Source: an uncultured Clostridia bacterium | GTDB lineage: Bacteria > Bacillota > Clostridia > UBA1381 | NCBI GenBank assembly: GCA_934444735.1 | Contig: CAKSDE010000030.1 | Coordinates: 1 to 16,984, forward strand | Direction of reading: 5' to 3' | DNA: 16,984 nt | Part shown: piece by piece, positions 7,389-15,026 of the stretch | Layout of the letters: the number at the start of each line of letters is the position of its first letter | Position numbering within the stretch: the stretch's first letter is position 1 | Notes under the pieces: generated by a model | What the model saw: only the letters and a program-made list of their open reading frames with translations | What the model was told of the DNA's origin: nothing | Databases searched by the model: none | Program-made: the position numbers and the translations under genes

Positions 7389-7417
7389 TTGATAAAAAAG
7401 AGCGAATATGATATAAT
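7389..7417 (+). promoter_or_regulatory. ychF promoter
   Basis: TTGATA (7389-7394), a 17-base spacer and a perfect TATAAT (7412-7417), about 75 bases upstream of the ychF start codon. The surrounding AAAAAGAGC (7395-7403) and GCTCTTTTT (7434-7442) are complementary and might also form a long-loop terminator for the upstream gene on readthrough transcripts. Confidence 0.8.
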
Positions 7418-7493
7418 AAAATATATTGTATTGGCTCTTTTTCTTTTTAAGAAAACGGGACTTGACAGAAAAATAAAGGAGATGTAATAAATT

Positions 7494-8588
7494 ATGAAAT
7501 TAGGTATAGTTGGACTTCCGAATGTCGGCAAGTCTACTTTGTTTAACGCGATAACGCAGGCAGGAGCCGAATCGGCAAACTATCCGTTTTGTACGATTGA
7601 ACCGAACGTGGGCGTTGTCGATGTCCCGGATGAGAGAATAGATGCTTTGGCAAAGATGTATAATCCAAAGAAAGTCACAAGAGCGTATATTGAATTTGTT
7701 GATATTGCAGGTCTTGTAAAAGGTGCGTCGAAGGGTGAGGGACTCGGGAACAAGTTTTTATCACACATAAGAGAAGTGGACGCAATCGTCCATGTTGTAA
7801 GATGCTTTGAGGATGCCAATATCACTCACGTTGACGGCAGTATTGATCCTCTGCGTGATATTGAAACTATAAATCTTGAACTGATATTTTCCGATATTGA
7901 GATAATTGACAGACGTATCGACAGGACTAAAAAAGCAATGAAGGGCGATAAAAGTCTTGCTGCGGAGGTAGAGCTTTTAGAGAGAGTAAAGGCGGCAATG
8001 GAGGAAGGAAAGCCTGCAAGAAGTCTTGAATATACCGAAGATGAATTGGCGATTATAAAAGATGTGGCTCTGATTTCGATGAAGCCTGTTTTGTATGCGG
8101 CAAATGTGTCGGAGGACGACTTTTCAAAAGGAATTGAGAATAATAAATACGTAAATGCGGTAAAAGAGCTTGCCGAAAAAGAACACTCGGAAATTATGCC
8201 TGTTTCGGCAAGAATCGAAGAGGAAATATCGCAGCTTGATAATGATGAAAAAGCGATGTTTTTACAGGAACTCGGCATGGAGGAATCGGGGCTTGACCGT
8301 CTGATAAAGGCAAGCTATAAGCTTTTGGGATTAATAAGCTATCTTACGGCAGGAGAACCCGAGGTAAGAGCATGGACTATTACAAAGGGTACGAAAGCTC
8401 CGCAGGCGGCAGGTAAGATCCACAGTGATTTTGAGCGCGGATTTATCAGAGCCGAGGTTGTTGCATACAAGGATCTTATGGAATGCGGCAGTATGAATGC
8501 GGCAAAGGAAAAGGGATTGGTACGCTCCGAGGGCAAGGACTACGTCATGAAAGACGGAGATATAGTTCTTTTCAGATTTAATGTATAA
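7494..8588 (+). CDS. ychF: Redox-responsive ATPase YchF (Obg-family P-loop protein)
   Basis: The 364-residue product matches the usual length of YchF/OLA1, a ribosome-associated P-loop NTPase of the Obg family that prefers ATP and takes part in translation and stress control. Visible are the P-loop GLPNVGKST (residues 7-15), the switch region NYPFCTIEPNVGVVDVPDER, the Walker B/G3 segment FVDIAGLVKGASKGEGLGNKF with Asp70, and a C-terminal TGS domain (roughly 280-364: LTAGEPEVRAWTI, then HSDFERGFIRAEVV). The YchF-type G4 position reads NVSE. AAGGAG at 7476-7481 precedes ATG 7494. It has its own promoter. The last 11 bases overlap the end of the convergent gene on the other strand, and its terminator lies inside that gene. 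Confidence 0.97.
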   Translation: MKLGIVGLPNVGKSTLFNAITQAGAESANYPFCTIEPNVGVVDVPDERIDALAKMYNPKKVTRAYIEFVDIAGLVKGASKGEGLGNKFLSHIREVDAIVHVVRCFEDANITHVDGSIDPLRDIETINLELIFSDIEIIDRRIDRTKKAMKGDKSLAAEVELLERVKAAMEEGKPARSLEYTEDELAIIKDVALISMKPVLYAANVSEDDFSKGIENNKYVNAVKELAEKEHSEIMPVSARIEEEISQLDNDEKAMFLQELGMEESGLDRLIKASYKLLGLISYLTAGEPEVRAWTITKGTKAPQAAGKIHSDFERGFIRAEVVAYKDLMECGSMNAAKEKGLVRSEGKDYVMKDGDIVLFRFNV

Positions 8589-9624
8589 TCCCGTTTGCTG
8601 CGGTATCACATACATAAAAAGCAGGCTTGAAGCCTGCTTTTTTCTCATATGCGGCTTCTGTTTGAAATATGAATTTATCGACCGAATCGTCGGGGACAAT
8701 ACAATAGAGTGCGGTGCCGTCAAATGCGGGACGAAAAGCGCATATATCGGCAGAAGAGACGACGTCAAATAACCGTGTCAGCTCTTTTGAACCTATTATA
8801 TTTAAAAGTTCACGTGATGATGCATTAATCAGGTCGCAAAGCTCGCGTAACAATGCGACTTTCGGATAGGCAGAGATCCTTTGGCGTTCATTTATGCAAA
8901 AATCAAGAAGCTGCTTTTGCTGTGCGGGTATATCGGTAAGCATTTCCCGGGAAATATCGCAGACTTTAAGGTTTTTTTCAAGGTGCTCTCCGAGCGTTTT
9001 TACGGCATCATTTACCTTTCTTTGAAGATATGCATTTTTAATGTCGGCGGTAACAATAATTATTTTATGCCCGGAAATCGGCAGCGGGTAGCTTTTGAAA
9101 TCCGATTTATCGTATACCATGGCACGATGTGATTTTGCATTCACAGCTAAAATGAGCGATATTTGTTCTTGCGGTTCACTTTTTAAAATCGGTATTTTTT
9201 TATCTTTTTCCGAGATTGAAAAAAGATCCGACAAAAGCACAAAAAGCGCACCTGTTTGGTTATGAAAGACAGAGCTTACGGTGTTATGAGAAAATAAGAA
9301 ATCGGCACCGTTTATCGGCAAGTGGGGGGATAGGGAGGCTATCATATGAAAAATGTTTTTTGCATAATTTTCTTCATGATATTGTAAAAGCTTATCTTTA
9401 GGGCAGGTATAAGAGGTGTTTGAATCGCTTGACTGAACGGAAAATGCAGGTGTATCTTTCGGAGCATACGCAATTGCAGTGCCGGCGGAAAGCGAGGTTA
9501 CAAGAGCAGTACCGGGCGTTATATCGCCCAAAAGAAAAAGCGGTGTGCCGCAAAAAGCACAGTCGATGCTGCGATTGGTATTGAATCTTATTTTGAAATC
9601 GTCCTTTAGAGTTGTATAGTTCAT
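8578..9624 (-). CDS. Degenerate galactokinase-like GHMP-fold protein (predicted pseudokinase)
   Basis: The 348-residue open frame aligns by eye along its length with galactokinase. FCGTPLFLLGDITPG (24-38) sits where GRVNLIGEHTDYNGG belongs; NGADFLFSHNTVSS (105-118) replaces the ATP-binding GLSSSAS region; SHRAMVYDKSDFKSYPLP and ADIKNAYLQRKVNDAVKTL match the regions after the catalytic Asp; LINASSRELL matches LMNESHASL; and FRPAFDGTALYCIVPDDSVD replaces MTGGGFGG plus VALVPED. The C-terminus KKAGFKPAFYV fits well. Every catalytic and nucleotide-binding motif is lost, yet there is no stop or frameshift, so a non-enzymatic role (sugar sensing or scaffolding) is plausible but unproven. GAGGA lies 8-9 bases before ATG 9624. 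It is divergent from recD2 and overlaps ychF tail to tail by 11 bases. Confidence 0.75.
   Translation of the reverse strand: MNYTTLKDDFKIRFNTNRSIDCAFCGTPLFLLGDITPGTALVTSLSAGTAIAYAPKDTPAFSVQSSDSNTSYTCPKDKLLQYHEENYAKNIFHMIASLSPHLPINGADFLFSHNTVSSVFHNQTGALFVLLSDLFSISEKDKKIPILKSEPQEQISLILAVNAKSHRAMVYDKSDFKSYPLPISGHKIIIVTADIKNAYLQRKVNDAVKTLGEHLEKNLKVCDISREMLTDIPAQQKQLLDFCINERQRISAYPKVALLRELCDLINASSRELLNIIGSKELTRLFDVVSSADICAFRPAFDGTALYCIVPDDSVDKFIFQTEAAYEKKAGFKPAFYVCDTAANGIIH
8616..8643 (+). terminator. ychF terminator embedded in the neighbouring coding sequence
   Basis: AAAAAGCAGGC and GCCTGCTTTTTT form a perfect stem around TTGAA, followed by a T run, 28 bases after the ychF stop codon. It lies entirely within the 3' coding part of the convergent galactokinase-like gene, where it encodes KKAGFKPAF on the minus strand. 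Confidence 0.85.
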
Positions 9625-9715
9625 AATTTCGTCCTCTTAAAATAAAGTTTTTTTTAGTTTTATCGTTATTTTGTTTTTTTATTCTAAAATTAATGCAAAA
9701 ACAAAACATTTGTTC

Positions 9716-9744
9716 TTTACATTTGGCATTTTTTGTGATAAAAT
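9716..9744 (+). promoter_or_regulatory. recD2 promoter
   Basis: TTTACA, a 17-base spacer and TAAAAT (9739-9744) lie about 40 bases upstream of the recD2 start. The rest of the 9625-9786 gap is AT-rich and should also hold the promoter of the divergent galactokinase-like gene, which I cannot place clearly. Confidence 0.65.
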
Positions 9745-9786
9745 ATAATTATTATCTGAATATCAGCAGTACTGGGAGGGAATGAT

Positions 9787-12024
9787 TTGGATAACCTCGA
9801 AAAGGTTGAAGGAAATGTAGTTGATATAGTCTTTTCAAATCCCGAAAACGGATATACCATTTGTGAAATAGACAGTAAACAAGACGGCGTTTTTACCGCT
9901 GTGGGATATATGCCGTATATAAGCGAAGGAGAACGTGTCGCGATAAGCGGAATGTGGGTTAATCACCCCGAGTACGGCGAACAGTTTAAGGCGGAGTTTT
10001 ACGAAAGCGTTCTTCCGACAGAGCTGGACGCTATAGAACGCTATCTTTCGTCGGGAATAGTGCCGGGGATACGTGAGGCGACTGCAATAAAGCTCGTTGA
10101 GCATTTCGGCGCAGATGTTTTGAATATAATGCTTACAGAGCCGTCCCGACTTAGCGAGATTAAAGGAATATCCCCTAAAAAGGCAAAGCAGATAGGCGAG
10201 GATTTTGCCGATTTGCAGTCGGTGCAGGGGATAGTCCTGTTTTTGCAGCAGTATAAAATATCGGCAAATATGGCGATGAAGGTACATCAAGCATTAGGTA
10301 CAAATGCTGTTGAAATGATAAAAAAGAACCCATATGTTCTTTCGGATATGGTTGACGGTATAAGCTTTAAAACAGCCGATAACATCGCATATCTTATGAG
10401 TATTCCGAAGAATAATCCCGAGAGGGTTCGTTCGGGATTAAGATATTTTCTTCATCAGGCGGCATATGTTTCGGGGCATACCTATCTGCCGTTTGAACTG
10501 CTTATAGAACAAGGATCGCATAATCTTGATATTACCCGAGATGAAGCGGAAAATGCATTAAATGAGCTTGTTTTGGAAAAGGATATGTTTTTTGACGAGA
10601 TTGACGGCGTTAAGGTGTGTTATCTTGCAGCTTTGGCACAGGCAGAAAATTATGTAACGCTGAGATTGGCATCACTAAAGAACAATATAACAAAAATGAA
10701 CATGACCGATAAAGCGCTTGAAGATATGATAGCCGACATCATGGAAGAAGAAGGTGTAACTCTTGCGCCGGAACAGTTCGAGGCGGTAGAAACAGCGGCA
10801 AAATCGGGGTGTATGGTCATAACCGGAGGGCCGGGAACAGGAAAAACCACAACCATAAATACGATTATAAAAATGCTCGGGAAAATGCGCTTTAATATAG
10901 CTTTGGCAGCACCCACAGGAAGAGCCGCAAAAAGAATGAGTCAGGTGTGCGGAATGGAGGCTATGACGATTCACAGACTCCTCGGCGTTCAGCGGACAGA
11001 CGGCGGAAATAACAGTGTTTTTGCACATGATGAGGAAAATCCGCTGCAAGCCGATGTAATTATAATTGATGAGATGAGTATGATTGATATATCGCTCATG
11101 CAGGCATTTTTGAAGGCAGTAAAACGCGGTGCGCGAGTTATAATGTCGGGCGACGCGGATCAACTGCCGTCGGTTGGCCCCGGGAATGTTTTAAAAGATA
11201 TAATATCCTCGGGAATGATCCCGGTTATTCGCCTGGGACGGATTTTTCGTCAGGCACAAGAGAGCCTTATAGTTGTAAATGCACATAGGATCAATCACGG
11301 TGAAATGCCCGATTTATCGCGAAGTGACAGTAATTTTTTCTTTTTATCACGCAGCGCGCCCGAGCTTGCGGCACAAACAATCGCAGATCTGTATAAAAGC
11401 CGTCTGCCAAGAAGTTATGATCTGAATCCTATAACCGATATACAGGTAATATCGCCCTCAAAAAAAGGAATAGCGGGCGTTGTGGCTATAAATAATCTTA
11501 TACAGAGTGAGGTCAATCCGCCTGATATTATGAAACAGGAAATTTCTTACGGGAAGATGATTTTTCGAGTAGGGGATAAGGTTATGCAGACGAAGAATAA
11601 TTATGACATTTCGTGGACAAAAGATACAGGGGAGACGGGAACCGGAATTTTCAACGGCGATATGGGGATTATTGCCGCAATTTCGACTATGGATAAATGC
11701 ATGAGTATAGTTTTTGATGATGATAAGCTTGTGAAATATGATTTTTCGGGGTTAGATGAGCTGGAGCTGGCATATGCCATTACAGTGCATAAAAGCCAGG
11801 GAAGTGAATTTCCTGTGGTTATAATGCCGATGTGTGCATTTCCGCCGATGCTTATGTGCAGAAATCTTTTCTACACAGCCGTGACACGTGCAAAAAGAAT
11901 GGTTGTACTGGTAGGAAAGACCGAGGCGGCGGCAAGAATGGTTTATAATGCAGGGGAGAGAAAACGCTACACCGGATTGGAAGAAAAATTGAAAAATATG
12001 ATAGAAAAAAAAGAGGAAGTGTGA
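9787..12024 (+). CDS. recD2: RecD-like SF1B DNA helicase RecD2
   Basis: A 745-residue 5'-3' DNA helicase of the RecBC-independent RecD2 type, acting in DNA repair and replication-fork maintenance. An N-terminal OB-like region (1-80) is followed by helix-hairpin-helix units (about 85-138, including GISPKKAKQIGEDF). Motor motifs are Walker A GGPGTGKTT (347-355, Lys353), Walker B IIIDEMSMID (about 425-434), GDADQLPSVGPGNVL (about 455), RIFRQAQESLIV, AITVHKSQGSEFP (about 664-676) and FYTAVTRAK. It appears complete. The start is TTG 9787, six bases after GGGAGGG; the ATG at 9782 is out of frame. It has its own promoter and a terminator overlapping the stop codon. Confidence 0.95.
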   Translation: MDNLEKVEGNVVDIVFSNPENGYTICEIDSKQDGVFTAVGYMPYISEGERVAISGMWVNHPEYGEQFKAEFYESVLPTELDAIERYLSSGIVPGIREATAIKLVEHFGADVLNIMLTEPSRLSEIKGISPKKAKQIGEDFADLQSVQGIVLFLQQYKISANMAMKVHQALGTNAVEMIKKNPYVLSDMVDGISFKTADNIAYLMSIPKNNPERVRSGLRYFLHQAAYVSGHTYLPFELLIEQGSHNLDITRDEAENALNELVLEKDMFFDEIDGVKVCYLAALAQAENYVTLRLASLKNNITKMNMTDKALEDMIADIMEEEGVTLAPEQFEAVETAAKSGCMVITGGPGTGKTTTINTIIKMLGKMRFNIALAAPTGRAAKRMSQVCGMEAMTIHRLLGVQRTDGGNNSVFAHDEENPLQADVIIIDEMSMIDISLMQAFLKAVKRGARVIMSGDADQLPSVGPGNVLKDIISSGMIPVIRLGRIFRQAQESLIVVNAHRINHGEMPDLSRSDSNFFFLSRSAPELAAQTIADLYKSRLPRSYDLNPITDIQVISPSKKGIAGVVAINNLIQSEVNPPDIMKQEISYGKMIFRVGDKVMQTKNNYDISWTKDTGETGTGIFNGDMGIIAAISTMDKCMSIVFDDDKLVKYDFSGLDELELAYAITVHKSQGSEFPVVIMPMCAFPPMLMCRNLFYTAVTRAKRMVVLVGKTEAAARMVYNAGERKRYTGLEEKLKNMIEKKEEV

Positions 12025-12038
12025 ACTTTCTCTTTTTT
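12007..12038. terminator. Bidirectional terminator overlapping the recD2 stop codon
   Basis: AAAAAAGAGGAAGT pairs over 14 positions (one G-U) with ACTTTCTCTTTTTT around a GTGA loop. It begins inside the last recD2 codons and ends just before the stop of the convergent acetyltransferase gene. T runs are present on both strands. Confidence 0.85.
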
Positions 12039-12043
12039 ATAAT

Positions 12044-12670
12044 TTACTCTATTTTGCAGTCCCCGAGGACTTCCGGTTTATGAATCAATGAGTCTTTCTC
12101 AGTGATTTTGCGGATAACTTTGCACGGATTTCCTGCTGCAAAAGTATTTGCAGGGACAGAGCGCGTCACGACACTGCCCGCACCGATTACACAGTTGTCG
12201 CCGATTGTAACCCCGGGGCAGACAACTACATTTGCACCAAGCCAGCAATCGTTTCCGATATGAACAGGCTTTGCCCAACACAAGCGCTTTTCACTTCCGT
12301 CGGGCAAACGAATGTTTTTTCTTTCACTTGCAATCATCGGATGAAGTGGGGTAACAATAGTGACATTCGGTCCGAAATTACAGTTTTCTCCAATTGTTAC
12401 TTCAGCATCGTCCTGACAGGTAAAATTAAAATTGATAAAAGTTCCTTTGCCGATTTTTGTATGAATACCGTAGTGAAAAGTAATCGGTCCTTGCAAAAAC
12501 ACACCTTCATTAAGTTCGCCGAGTATCTGTTTTAGTATTGCATTTCGTTCTTCGGTTTGATCTTCATACAAACCGTTAAAATCTATATTAAGCGTATGTG
12601 TTTTCAATTTTCTTTCTTTTCTCCAGGGTTCCGCAGGACTGAAAAGAAGTCCTTTTCCGTTATCAAGCAT
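12044..12670 (-). CDS. Sugar O-acetyltransferase, maltose/galactoside type (hexapeptide repeat)
   Basis: A 208-residue cytoplasmic enzyme that transfers acetyl from acetyl-CoA to a sugar hydroxyl, of the LacA/Maa/NodL family; the exact acceptor cannot be told. The N-terminal helical part (14-55, with ERNAILKQILGEL) precedes a left-handed beta-helix of hexapeptide turns (about 58-195). TPLHPM carries the catalytic His110, NFNFTC (80-85) lines the acceptor site, and the closing VVTRSVPANTFAAGNPCKVIRKI is the standard family ending. The length is typical and nothing is missing. ATG 12670 has a modest GTGGTG ribosome site. A promoter lies at 12729-12757. Monocistronic, convergent with recD2. Confidence 0.93.
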   Translation of the reverse strand: MLDNGKGLLFSPAEPWRKERKLKTHTLNIDFNGLYEDQTEERNAILKQILGELNEGVFLQGPITFHYGIHTKIGKGTFINFNFTCQDDAEVTIGENCNFGPNVTIVTPLHPMIASERKNIRLPDGSEKRLCWAKPVHIGNDCWLGANVVVCPGVTIGDNCVIGAGSVVTRSVPANTFAAGNPCKVIRKITEKDSLIHKPEVLGDCKIE

Positions 12671-12728
12671 TTATATCACCACTTTCAGAAATAATATATA
12701 TTTATCGTGCTATTTAACCGCTATAATA

Positions 12729-12757
12729 ATTATATCACACATTTTTGTTTAAAACAA
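12729..12757 (-). promoter_or_regulatory. Promoter of the sugar acetyltransferase gene
   Basis: On the minus strand TTGTTT (12757-12752), a 17-base spacer and a perfect TATAAT (12734-12729), about 60 bases upstream of the start codon. Confidence 0.65.
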
Positions 12758-12795
12758 TGGTTTAATTGCATATTGGGGAGAGTATTTTTTGATAT

Positions 12796-12837
12796 CAATC
12801 CAAGTTGGATAAATTACTCTTTATTTAACTTGGATTG
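12796..12837. repeat. Perfect 11-base inverted repeat near the recombinase-proximal end of the decayed element
   Basis: CAATCCAAGTT (12796-12806) and AACTTGGATTG (12827-12837) flank a 20-base AT-rich spacer. It lies about 110 bases beyond the stop of the tyrosine recombinase remnant, where an integrated element would be expected to end. It could be a recombinase core site, a hairpin terminator or a regulator site. The rest of the 12671-12945 gap contains the acetyltransferase promoter and no gene. Confidence 0.4.
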
Positions 12838-12945
12838 TACTTTTAAAATAATAGACGGTAAAACGGCTTTGTTATGCCATTATCTGTATTGTGCAGAATT
12901 ATCAACAACAGTCGTTTGAGCACTTATTGACCACTTATGAAATTA

Positions 12946-13834
12946 TTAAATATTTTCAAGCCTGCGTTGCAGTTCGTTTTTATAGTTATCTAAGCCCCTA
13001 AACCTTTTGACATTTGACCACTTTTTAAACTGTGTTTCGTCGTCAGATAATTCAACTGTATGCAACTTGATCACAGAATGTTCTTCAATCATGTTAATTG
13101 AAACCTGTTTATCATTCTGTTCAGTATGCATATATGTGTCCATCAGTGTCCGTGTGTTTGCATGTCCCAAAAGCGCTTGCATACTTTTAATTGGGACGCC
13201 TGAATTGATTCCGGCTGTCGCAAATGTATGCCGTAAACAATGCGGTGATATCAGAAAAATCATCATTCGGATATATCTCTGATATACATTTTTTTAGGTG
13301 TCTGAATTTTTGATCGATATTATCCGTTTTATACGGTCTTTTACATTGATTTATGAACACATGTTCGTGTGGTTGCGGAGCTTTATAATGATACAATTCA
13401 TTAAACTCATTTTTCAAAAAAGCAGTTAATGGTATTGTTCGTATACTTGATGTGCTTTTTGTTGATGTCTCAAATTTAGAATCTGTCAATGACTCATCAA
13501 TTTTCATACAACTAAAATCTGCATTAAAGTCATTCCATTTTAACGCACACAATTCTCCGGGGTGAATGCCCGTATACAGCATAGTGCATATCATTAAATA
13601 CATTGGATAATCCATTGATTTTGAAACTTCCAATAAATGCTTTACTTCATTAATTGTTAAATTTCTACGCACTTTCTTTTTTGGACGTTTCTTTTTTACA
13701 TATACGAACGGACTTCGTGTAATAACACCTTCTTCAGCTGCAAACTTAAACATTGCTCTGGCATGTGTTAAAATATTTTCTATATAGGTTTGTGATAATT
13801 TTTTTCTTCTAAAATTGTAATCAAATTCTCTACA
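12946..13834 (-). pseudogene. Tyrosine recombinase/integrase of a decayed conjugative element
   Basis: The first frame (13834-13187) holds the end of the N-terminal SAM-like domain (SQTYIENILTHARAMFKFAA) and the first half of the catalytic domain, including the Lys hairpin TKSTSSIRTIPL. The second (to 12946) holds SPHCLRHTFATAG and LLGHANTRTLMDTYMH with the HxxR motif and the catalytic Tyr. The two join if one T is removed from a five-T run (plus-strand A 13255-13259). The usual TGxRxGEL motif reads TGIHPGEL: the first catalytic Arg is a His codon CAC at 13562-13564, one transition away from CGC. A stop at 13835-13837 precedes the fragment and the arm-binding domain is absent. At least three lesions make it inactive. 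Confidence 0.85.
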
Positions 13835-13869
13835 TCATATTAGACATTCAAAAGCTGACAAAAATGATA

Positions 13870-14223
13870 CTATTCATATTGCTCAATTTTGATTTGCAAC
13901 AGGTACGAGTTATAACTGTCGCTACTTTCCCATTTCATATCTACGAGTGGATATTTTTTAATAAACAACTTTGATAATTCTTTGGGATTTATTCGCCGCC
14001 GTTCCTCATAAGAAAAACCTATATGCATCTCGTGAGCCTGAAAATCCTCAGGTTTTAGTCTCTGATACTTCCTATACCCCAAAAGATTATATCGCAAAAA
14101 TTTTTCTATTAAAGTGATTTTATAATCCACCGTGTATTGCCTCATCTTTTTGGCTTTTTTTCTGTTTTCATCAACGCTCCAAAACGGTATCGCCGATACG
14201 TGTGATTTTCCAAAATTATTCAC
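13870..14223 (-). CDS. Small protein of unknown function in the decayed element
   Basis: About 117 residues if the GTG at 14223 is the start; the frame opens only five codons further upstream. That GTG overlaps the TGA of the upstream virB4 fragment (ATGTGA), so translation could be coupled, but no separate ribosome site is visible. The sequence is basic in its middle (RKKAKKMRQYTVDYKITLIEK) with a conserved-looking stretch AHEMHIGFSYEERRRINPKE, then LFIKKYPLVDMKWE and a soluble strand-rich end. I do not recognise the family. There is no signal peptide or membrane segment. It may be an intact small gene or the 3' part of a larger one whose front was lost. Confidence 0.45.
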   Translation of the reverse strand: MNNFGKSHVSAIPFWSVDENRKKAKKMRQYTVDYKITLIEKFLRYNLLGYRKYQRLKPEDFQAHEMHIGFSYEERRRINPKELSKLFIKKYPLVDMKWESSDSYNSYLLQIKIEQYE

Positions 14224-14810
14224 ATAATCAGCATAAGATCATCTTTTCTGTTTTGCATAAACGGCTCATATTCGTATATTAAAAAAAAGCGGCGCGATAC
14301 CGCTTCCTTGCTTCCGATTTGCTTTACAAACCTTATATAGTCAAGCTGCTGCATTTTACAGCGTTCATCCGTTTCCCGTCGCATTTCTTCATTAACTTGA
14401 TTCAAATGTTTGTTCAAATCCGCCTTTTTTGCTATAACTTTAAACTGCATTTTAACCGGAGCAATTTTAAGATAACTCACAAATGAGTATATGATGTTTC
14501 TTTGTTCCCTCGCACTGCGAAGTAAAAAGTTTATAGGCTCAATCTCAAGTATTTTTAAATACCTGCCGTCCTTTGTAAATATAACTCCGTTTTCAATTTT
14601 TTCTATATTGAGATAACTCTCTGTATCTATTGCCTTTTTAGTGGTCTTTCCCTCCTTCACCGCTGCTCTCGCCTTTTCGTATTTAATAAGTTTTTTTCGG
14701 CGTCTTTTATCCATAATGGTTCCGACGGTTGCGTTCAAGAACTTATTTTTCTTTATTTTCAGTCTGAATTCACCAACTTCTTCAAACTCATCTATATCAC
14801 TGCGATACCT
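14220..14810 (-). pseudogene. N-terminal fragment of a VirB4/TraE-type conjugation ATPase
   Basis: The frame is open from just after the TAG at 14813-14811 to 14220. After a basic N-terminal stretch (DKRRRKKLIKYEKARAAV), the segment from SYLNIEKIENGVIFTKDG through RYLKILEIEPINFLLRSA to SRRFFLIYEYE resembles the N-terminal domain of VirB4-like ATPases that power type IV secretion in Gram-positive conjugative elements. Such proteins have 600-850 residues; here it stops after about 195 and the Walker motifs are missing. It follows the prgI fragment on the same strand, the normal order in these elements. Recognition is from remembered family sequences. Confidence 0.65.
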
Positions 14811-14916
14811 CTATAGCGTTCCGCATTTTGAACATTCCGCCGAATAATTTTCCTCCCTCAATAAAATTTGGCGGAATTACATATACATCAAGCTCTTCAT
14901 GTTCGTTTTTATTCAT
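14797..14916 (-). pseudogene. N-terminal fragment of a PrgI-family conjugation protein
   Basis: ATG 14916 has a strong AGGAGGA site at 14927-14933. The product starts MNKNEHEELDVYVIPPNFIE and continues GGKLFGGMFKMRNAIE, the typical PrgI-family beginning, then ends after 39 residues at a TGA (14799-14797). PrgI proteins are membrane components of about 100-130 residues; the two membrane helices that should follow RNAIE are missing, and another frame takes over directly with soluble sequence leading into the virB4 fragment. A deletion with frame change fused the front of prgI to virB4. Confidence 0.7.
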
Positions 14917-14975
14917 GTAATGTCAATCCTCCTATCCTTTTTCTTTGTTGATGTTTCTCTCTTGACAATTGGGCA

Positions 14976-15013
14976 AAAAATAATGCCTGTGTTGCAACAC
15001 AGACATTATTTTT
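14976..15013. terminator. Bidirectional terminator after the toxin gene
   Basis: An almost perfect inverted repeat centred at 14994/14995 (CTGTGTTG with CAACACAG, then AATAATG with CATTATT) has A runs on the left and T runs on the right. It lies 14 bases beyond the toxin stop codon and can end the toxin-antitoxin transcript and isolate it from prgI-virB4. Confidence 0.8.
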
Positions 15014-15026
15014 GATTTTATTAACT

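Noticed and set aside
7462..7490. TTGACA followed by TAATAA just upstream of ychF as a second promoter
   Set aside because: It would overlap the ribosome site and leave almost no leader; the promoter at 7389-7417 is better.
12927..13023. Direct repeat TTGACCACTT at 12927-12936 and 13014-13023 as recombinase arm sites
   Set aside because: Only ten bases, two copies, and one lies within the recombinase coding region; chance cannot be excluded.
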